NCBI GenBank assembly: GCA_937905825.1
Contig: CALCXM010000192.1
Span: 1 to 64,000, forward strand
From: an uncultured bacterium
GTDB taxonomy: Bacteria > Planctomycetota > UBA1135 > GCA-002686595
Reading direction: 5' to 3'
Length of the DNA stretch: 64,000 bases
Position numbers and translations under genes: made by a program
Shown here: positions 60,613 to 64,000 of the stretch, in pieces
How positions within the stretch are numbered: position 1 is the first letter of the stretch
Layout: each line of letters opens with the position of its first letter
Notes under the pieces: generated by a model
Told to the model about the DNA's origin: nothing
The model's input: the letters and a program-made list of their open reading frames with translations, nothing else
Database searches by the model: none

Positions 60613-61524
60613 ATGGGCCACTTCGAGAAGATCGTCGTTTTGATCGCCATTACCTGCGTGACCGTAATCCTTGCGGTTACGTTCAGTGAGGATGGGGACA
60701 AGACATTGCAACTTTCCATGGAGGAGGGGACCGCTTCGGTCACTTCCATTAACGAGCCGTCGCCAAACACGACGCCGACCGTTCCGAAGCGCGAAGAACT
60801 CGCCTCCGGTGGCGGTGGAGAGCAGGACATCAATCCCCGTTCTCGGGAAGGCGAGCGTGGAGGACCGACCTTCAGCGAGGTTGAGCCGGTCGATCCCCGC
60901 ACGGAGGTGCCCGAATTCACGGAGACCATCGAGCTGGCTTCTACCAAGCAGGCAGTTCCCAGCGGCCTGATCGAACGCAGCAAGAAGGAGCAAGAGCAGC
61001 AGGCTCGCTCGAACAAAGGGGAGCTCTTCCTCGACGACAGCTTCGCCACGAAAGGGGCGGGACGGGACGCGGCCAAGCTCCCCGCCGGGGCTGCCCTGAA
61101 GACTCTCGACGGGTTGCGCACGACCTTTGATGAGACCTTGATGGAGTACACTTGGCGGGAGGGGGACAGCATGACCTCCGTGGCGAAGAAGCTCTACGGA
61201 TCCACCGGGATGTCCGCTCTGCTGCGGCAGTTCAATGAGGATCGGGAGTGGGTTCCCGCCGGGGATGTGATCCTCGTTCCCATCTTTGATGGCCGCGATG
61301 CCACGGACCGCACGCGAGCCTCGGATGCGGTGCTGGTGCCCCGCAGCGAGCTTTCTGAGGCCCGCGGAACCCTGTACACCGTGGCCGAAGGGGACAGCCT
61401 CTGGGAGATCTCGAAGAAGGTCTACGGCAAGGGCAGCCTGTGGAAGCAGATCCTCGATGCCAACACCGACGTGCTCAAGAGTGCGGAATTGATCCAAACG
61501 GGGATGGAGCTCAGGATCCCCTAG
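60613..61524 (+). CDS. Membrane-anchored protein with two LysM domains
   Basis: A 303-residue protein. One N-terminal helix (~7-24) anchors it in the membrane; residues ~30-165 are low-complexity, acidic and extended. Two LysM repeats follow: YTWREGDSMTSVAKKLYGST (~173-223) and YTVAEGDSLWEISKKVYGKG (~254-303). LysM binds peptidoglycan GlcNAc residues, so the protein probably links the inner membrane to the wall. The gene's stop codon lies inside the left arm of the long inverted repeat that follows. No catalytic domain is present. Confidence 0.9.
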   Translation: MGHFEKIVVLIAITCVTVILAVTFSEDGDKTLQLSMEEGTASVTSINEPSPNTTPTVPKREELASGGGGEQDINPRSREGERGGPTFSEVEPVDPRTEVPEFTETIELASTKQAVPSGLIERSKKEQEQQARSNKGELFLDDSFATKGAGRDAAKLPAGAALKTLDGLRTTFDETLMEYTWREGDSMTSVAKKLYGSTGMSALLRQFNEDREWVPAGDVILVPIFDGRDATDRTRASDAVLVPRSELSEARGTLYTVAEGDSLWEISKKVYGKGSLWKQILDANTDVLKSAELIQTGMELRIP

Positions 61525-61687
61525 AGGCTCGGCCGACAAGGGGCGATCTCTCGCTCGGCTCCCACGAACCGCCCGGCTGCGTTACCTGAACCCCCATATA
61601 GCTTCAACTATGTGGGGAACCCGGCGCCTTGCCAGTCGATCCGTGGAATCCGATCGAGAAACCGCCCCTTGTCGGCCAGACCTCTAG
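61521..61687. repeat. Long intergenic inverted repeat, copy B (candidate structured RNA)
   Basis: Outer arms 61521-61545 and 61663-61687 pair over 22 of 25 positions (CTAGAGG plus a 15-bp run GGCCGACAAGGGGCG). Inner segments pair further: TCGGCTCCCACG with CGTGGAATCCGA, two mismatches. At the apex, CCCCATATAG and CTATGTGGGG make a 10-bp stem with one mismatch. The 167-nt unit therefore folds as a long imperfect hairpin. A half copy exists at 33991-34046. It could be a noncoding RNA, a MITE-like element or a processed 3' end; I cannot match it to 6S, tmRNA, RNase P or SRP RNA. Confidence 0.7.
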
Positions 61688-61776
61688 TCTCCAAGGAGGC
61701 GCGAAAAACCCCAAGAGGGGCGAGAGGCGCGGGGCGAAGCCCACTGAAGCGCCCTACGAGCGGGCGGCTCAGGATG

Positions 61777-61821
61777 GCGGGAGCAGCTAGGGTGAAAACC
61801 CTGGCTGCTCCCGCTTTTTTT
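61777..61821 (+). terminator. Strong intrinsic terminator
   Basis: A 17-nt stem (61777-61793 with 61798-61814) around a GAAA loop, followed directly by seven T residues (61815-61821). This is the best terminator in the window. It lies 250 bp after the LysM stop, so the transcript that reaches it includes the long hairpin and a second cluster of small hairpins at 61695-61770. Confidence 0.92.
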
Positions 61822-61943
61822 GTGCTGTTTTTCGATAGTTCCCCCGCCGCTGAGCCCGATGAACCCTGGACCTAGACCGTGGCGGACGCCCCCCGTGCAC
61901 TCACACGGGCCTCCCCCCGCTACCCTTTTGACAGACGACCAAT

Positions 61944-62321
61944 ATGACCGCTCCCGAGAATCAGCCCCAGTTCGATCCCAACATCTTGGACACGTCCGTG
62001 ATCGAAGGTCTGCGAGAACTGGGTGGAGACGATGATCCAGGGCTCCTCATGGAGCTGGTGGAAATGTTTCTGGACGACGCTCCCAACCGCCTCAAGGAAA
62101 TGGAGCAGTCCATGGCCGTTGGCGACCTGGACACCATGCGCCGCGCCGCTCACACCTTGAAGTCTTCCGCAGCCAACATGGGTTCGGTTCTGTTGAGTCA
62201 GATCTGCTCCAAGATGGAAGACGCCGCCCGCTCGGAGGACTCGGACACCTACGCCACCATGGTGCCCGGTTGCCTGTCGGCTTTCGGAGATTTTGAAAAG
62301 GCGCTGCGCCAGATCAGCTAG
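61944..62321 (+). CDS. Hpt domain phosphotransfer protein
   Basis: A 125-residue histidine phosphotransfer protein. The phosphorylated His70 lies in MRRAAHTLKSSAANMG, the Hpt signature, followed by a helix with QICSKMEDAARSEDS. The N-terminal helix (VIEGLRELGGDDDPGLLMEL) is also typical. It would shuttle phosphate between hybrid kinases and response regulators; the window has several hybrid kinases that need such a partner. It precedes an HDOD-receiver-GGDEF gene by 122 bp. Confidence 0.93.
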   Translation: MTAPENQPQFDPNILDTSVIEGLRELGGDDDPGLLMELVEMFLDDAPNRLKEMEQSMAVGDLDTMRRAAHTLKSSAANMGSVLLSQICSKMEDAARSEDSDTYATMVPGCLSAFGDFEKALRQIS

Positions 62322-62443
62322 CAGCGCGCCTCTTCCTACGGGCCGAGTCGTCCCATCCCAACGACTCACACAGCCGCGCAACACTTCCCGTGCGGCACTA
62401 TCCATCACAATCGCTTCCCCGCCAGCAAGGCACCCCCGCATCG

Positions 62444-64000
62444 ATGAATCAAAACTCTTTTGAAGAGCTCCGTCTGACCGGACAGCTTCCGTCGCCCTCC
62501 GGGGTCGGAATGCAGATCCTTCGTCTGACGCAAGGGGATGACTTCTCGACTGAAGAAATTGGTCAGGCCATCTCGGCAGACTCGGCCCTCACCGGACGCT
62601 TGCTCAAACTTGCGAACTCGGCGGAGTCCGGGTCCGTTGAGCCGGTCACGACGATTGGAGAGGCAACGATTCGCTTGGGGATCCGCACCGTTGGCAATGT
62701 GGCCTTGGGTCTGTCCTTGGTATCCACTAGTCGCGAGGGTGGTTGCGCGGCATTCGACTACGACAATTACTGGTCCAAGTCCTTGGCACGTGCGGTCACG
62801 AGCCAAGGTTTGAGTCGCGAGTTTGGCAAGGGCGTGCCCGCCGAGCTCTACATCCTCGGACTGCTTGCGGGCGTTGGCTCCTTAGCACTCGCGAGTGTTC
62901 ACCCGGACGCCTACGGGGAGATGCTCTCCCAACGGACGGACGAAGGATTCGAGGAGATCGAACAGGCGGAGCGCGAGCGCTTCCAAATCAGCCACTCGGA
63001 GGTCGCCGCATGCATCCTCCGCGACTGGGGCTTGCCGGAGAACTTCGGCGATACGGTCCGCGATTTTGAACGGTCCTGGGAAGCGGATCAGGTGCCCACA
63101 CTCAGCAACCAGACGGAGATCCTGCGGGGCGCCGACTTGATCGCCCGCATCCTGGTCGCGAATGACGACACAAGCGAGGCTGAGTACAAGGACATGGCTG
63201 CGAAGTACGAGCAGCTGCAGACCGGTAGCGGACTTGAGCCTGAAGCGTTCCAGCGCCTCTGCAGCACCGTAGCCGCTCATTGGCGCGAGTGGGGCAAGGT
63301 CCTCGGAATCCCAACCGCCGGTCGCATTGACTTTGGAAATCTTGAAGGGCGCGCAGCCCAAGCTGTCGCTCGCAAGGAAGAACAGCAGGGCAATGGGGCC
63401 GCGAAGGCGACGGCGCTGGCTCCGCGCGGCGGCACCTCACCCGATGGGGCCATGCACATCTTGGCGGTCGATGACGATCCAAGTTCGCTCCTGCTGCTGA
63501 AGCGTCACCTGGTGCGCGCAGGTCACCACGTCACCACCGCAACCAATGGTGAAGAAGCCCTTCGCTTGGCCCTCGAAGAGAGCCCCGATCTGGTGGTGGC
63601 TGATTGGGACATGCCGGAGTTGGACGGGGTGAACCTCTGTCAGGCCCTACGCAAGATTGCCTCGGGTCAGCGCATCTACTTCTTGCTCTTGACGGGCGTG
63701 GAAGGCGAAGAGGGGATTCTGCAAGCCTTCGAGTCGGGCGTGGACGACTACGTCCTCAAGCCCTTCAATCCTCGCATTCTGATGGCTCGCATCCACGCGG
63801 GTCGCCGCATCATCGCTCTGCAAACGGAGCTGGATCGCGAGCGTCGCAAGCAGGAAAAGCAAAACATGGAGTTGCAGGTGCTCACGCGCAAACTGCGCTC
63901 CGCTGCCCTGACGGACCCGTTGACAGGTCTCTCCAATCGCCGCTACGCCATGAAGTGTATGGCGCAAGCTTGGGAGTCGTCCACTCGCACCAAGATGCCC
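62444..64000 (+). CDS. HDOD-receiver-GGDEF signalling protein (truncated by window end)
   Basis: 519 codons are visible and the frame is still open at the edge. Residues ~12-225 are an HDOD domain (SGVGMQILRLTQ, ADSALTGRLLKLANSAESG, YILGLLAGVGSLALA). Residues 338-455 are a receiver (ILAVDDDPSSLL, phosphoacceptor Asp387 in VVADWDMPELDG, Lys439 in VLKPFNP). A coiled coil leads to the start of a GGDEF domain (LTDPLTGLSNRRYAMK near 485), cut at the window end. It probably makes c-di-GMP under phosphorelay control, with the Hpt protein upstream as donor. The active-site GG[DE]EF lies outside the window, so activity is unproven. Confidence 0.9.
   Translation, partial: MNQNSFEELRLTGQLPSPSGVGMQILRLTQGDDFSTEEIGQAISADSALTGRLLKLANSAESGSVEPVTTIGEATIRLGIRTVGNVALGLSLVSTSREGGCAAFDYDNYWSKSLARAVTSQGLSREFGKGVPAELYILGLLAGVGSLALASVHPDAYGEMLSQRTDEGFEEIEQAERERFQISHSEVAACILRDWGLPENFGDTVRDFERSWEADQVPTLSNQTEILRGADLIARILVANDDTSEAEYKDMAAKYEQLQTGSGLEPEAFQRLCSTVAAHWREWGKVLGIPTAGRIDFGNLEGRAAQAVARKEEQQGNGAAKATALAPRGGTSPDGAMHILAVDDDPSSLLLLKRHLVRAGHHVTTATNGEEALRLALEESPDLVVADWDMPELDGVNLCQALRKIASGQRIYFLLLTGVEGEEGILQAFESGVDDYVLKPFNPRILMARIHAGRRIIALQTELDRERRKQEKQNMELQVLTRKLRSAALTDPLTGLSNRRYAMKCMAQAWESSTRTKMP

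Noticed and set aside
61928-61933. Perfect TTGACA just ahead of the Hpt gene
   Set aside because: It is only about 10 bp from the start codon, so a -10 element at the right spacing would fall inside the coding sequence.

Overview
This is a 64 kb, GC-rich, gene-dense bacterial chromosome segment. It probably comes from Planctomycetota or a neighbouring Gram-negative lineage. The pointers are two ECF sigma factors carrying long membrane-anchored C-terminal extensions, a very large secreted malectin/TIG/Kelch protein, a sulfatase-fold lipoprotein, many hybrid histidine kinases, Kdo and O-antigen type envelope genes, and few clear Shine-Dalgarno sites. No rRNA, tRNA or marker protein is present, so the phylum is an inference. 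I saw no prophage, insertion sequence, CRISPR array or convincing tRNA gene.

Layout. 0.2-6.8 kb: a sugar transferase, then on the minus strand a tightly overlapping unit of response regulator, sensor kinase and two SAM methyltransferases, then a GT2 glycosyltransferase. 6.9-12.1 kb: a YfhO-like membrane protein and an ECF sigma factor fused through a membrane segment to an FGE-like domain. 12.2-16.3 kb: a minus-strand unit ribH-nusB-ftsY-O-antigen ligase/polymerase. 16.6-23.3 kb: a di-heme cytochrome c peroxidase, a DMT transporter with a histidine-rich tail, and xanthine dehydrogenase (xdhA-xdhB). 23.8-29.1 kb: a signalling cluster with a lone receiver, a YfiR-fused hybrid kinase, and a hybrid kinase whose GAF domain is split across a gene boundary. 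29.5-34 kb: a DMT permease, a sulfatase-fold lipoprotein and a lone molybdopterin oxidoreductase. 34.4-45.4 kb: the 1677-residue secreted protein, a GT39-like membrane enzyme, a coupled pair of secreted amidohydrolases (one with its metal ligands, one without), and a second membrane-tethered ECF sigma factor.

45.6-54.1 kb: a bacterial VLRF1-type (Vms1-like) release factor homologue, an HNOBA hybrid kinase, an EI24-type membrane protein, glutaryl-CoA dehydrogenase with a radical SAM protein, an esterase and a methyltransferase. 54.2-60.3 kb: a minus-strand unit with a lipoprotein, kdsB, pyrG and a DUF1844 protein, downstream of a large GT-C-like membrane protein. 60.6-64 kb: a LysM protein, a long intergenic inverted repeat with a strong terminator, an Hpt protein and the start of an HDOD-receiver-GGDEF protein that runs off the window.

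Two themes recur. Envelope glycan and LPS functions (sugar transferase, GT2, YfhO, O-antigen ligase, two GT-C enzymes, KdsB fed by CTP synthase) are scattered among very many signalling proteins. Several domains appear in non-catalytic or rewired form: an FGE fold without cysteines, a sulfatase fold with Thr in place of the Cys nucleophile, an amidohydrolase without its metal site, and a receiver without its Lys. The best leads for something undescribed are the membrane-tethered sigma factors, the VLRF1 homologue, the catalytic/non-catalytic amidohydrolase pair, and the structured intergenic element at 61.5 kb with its half copy at 34.0 kb.
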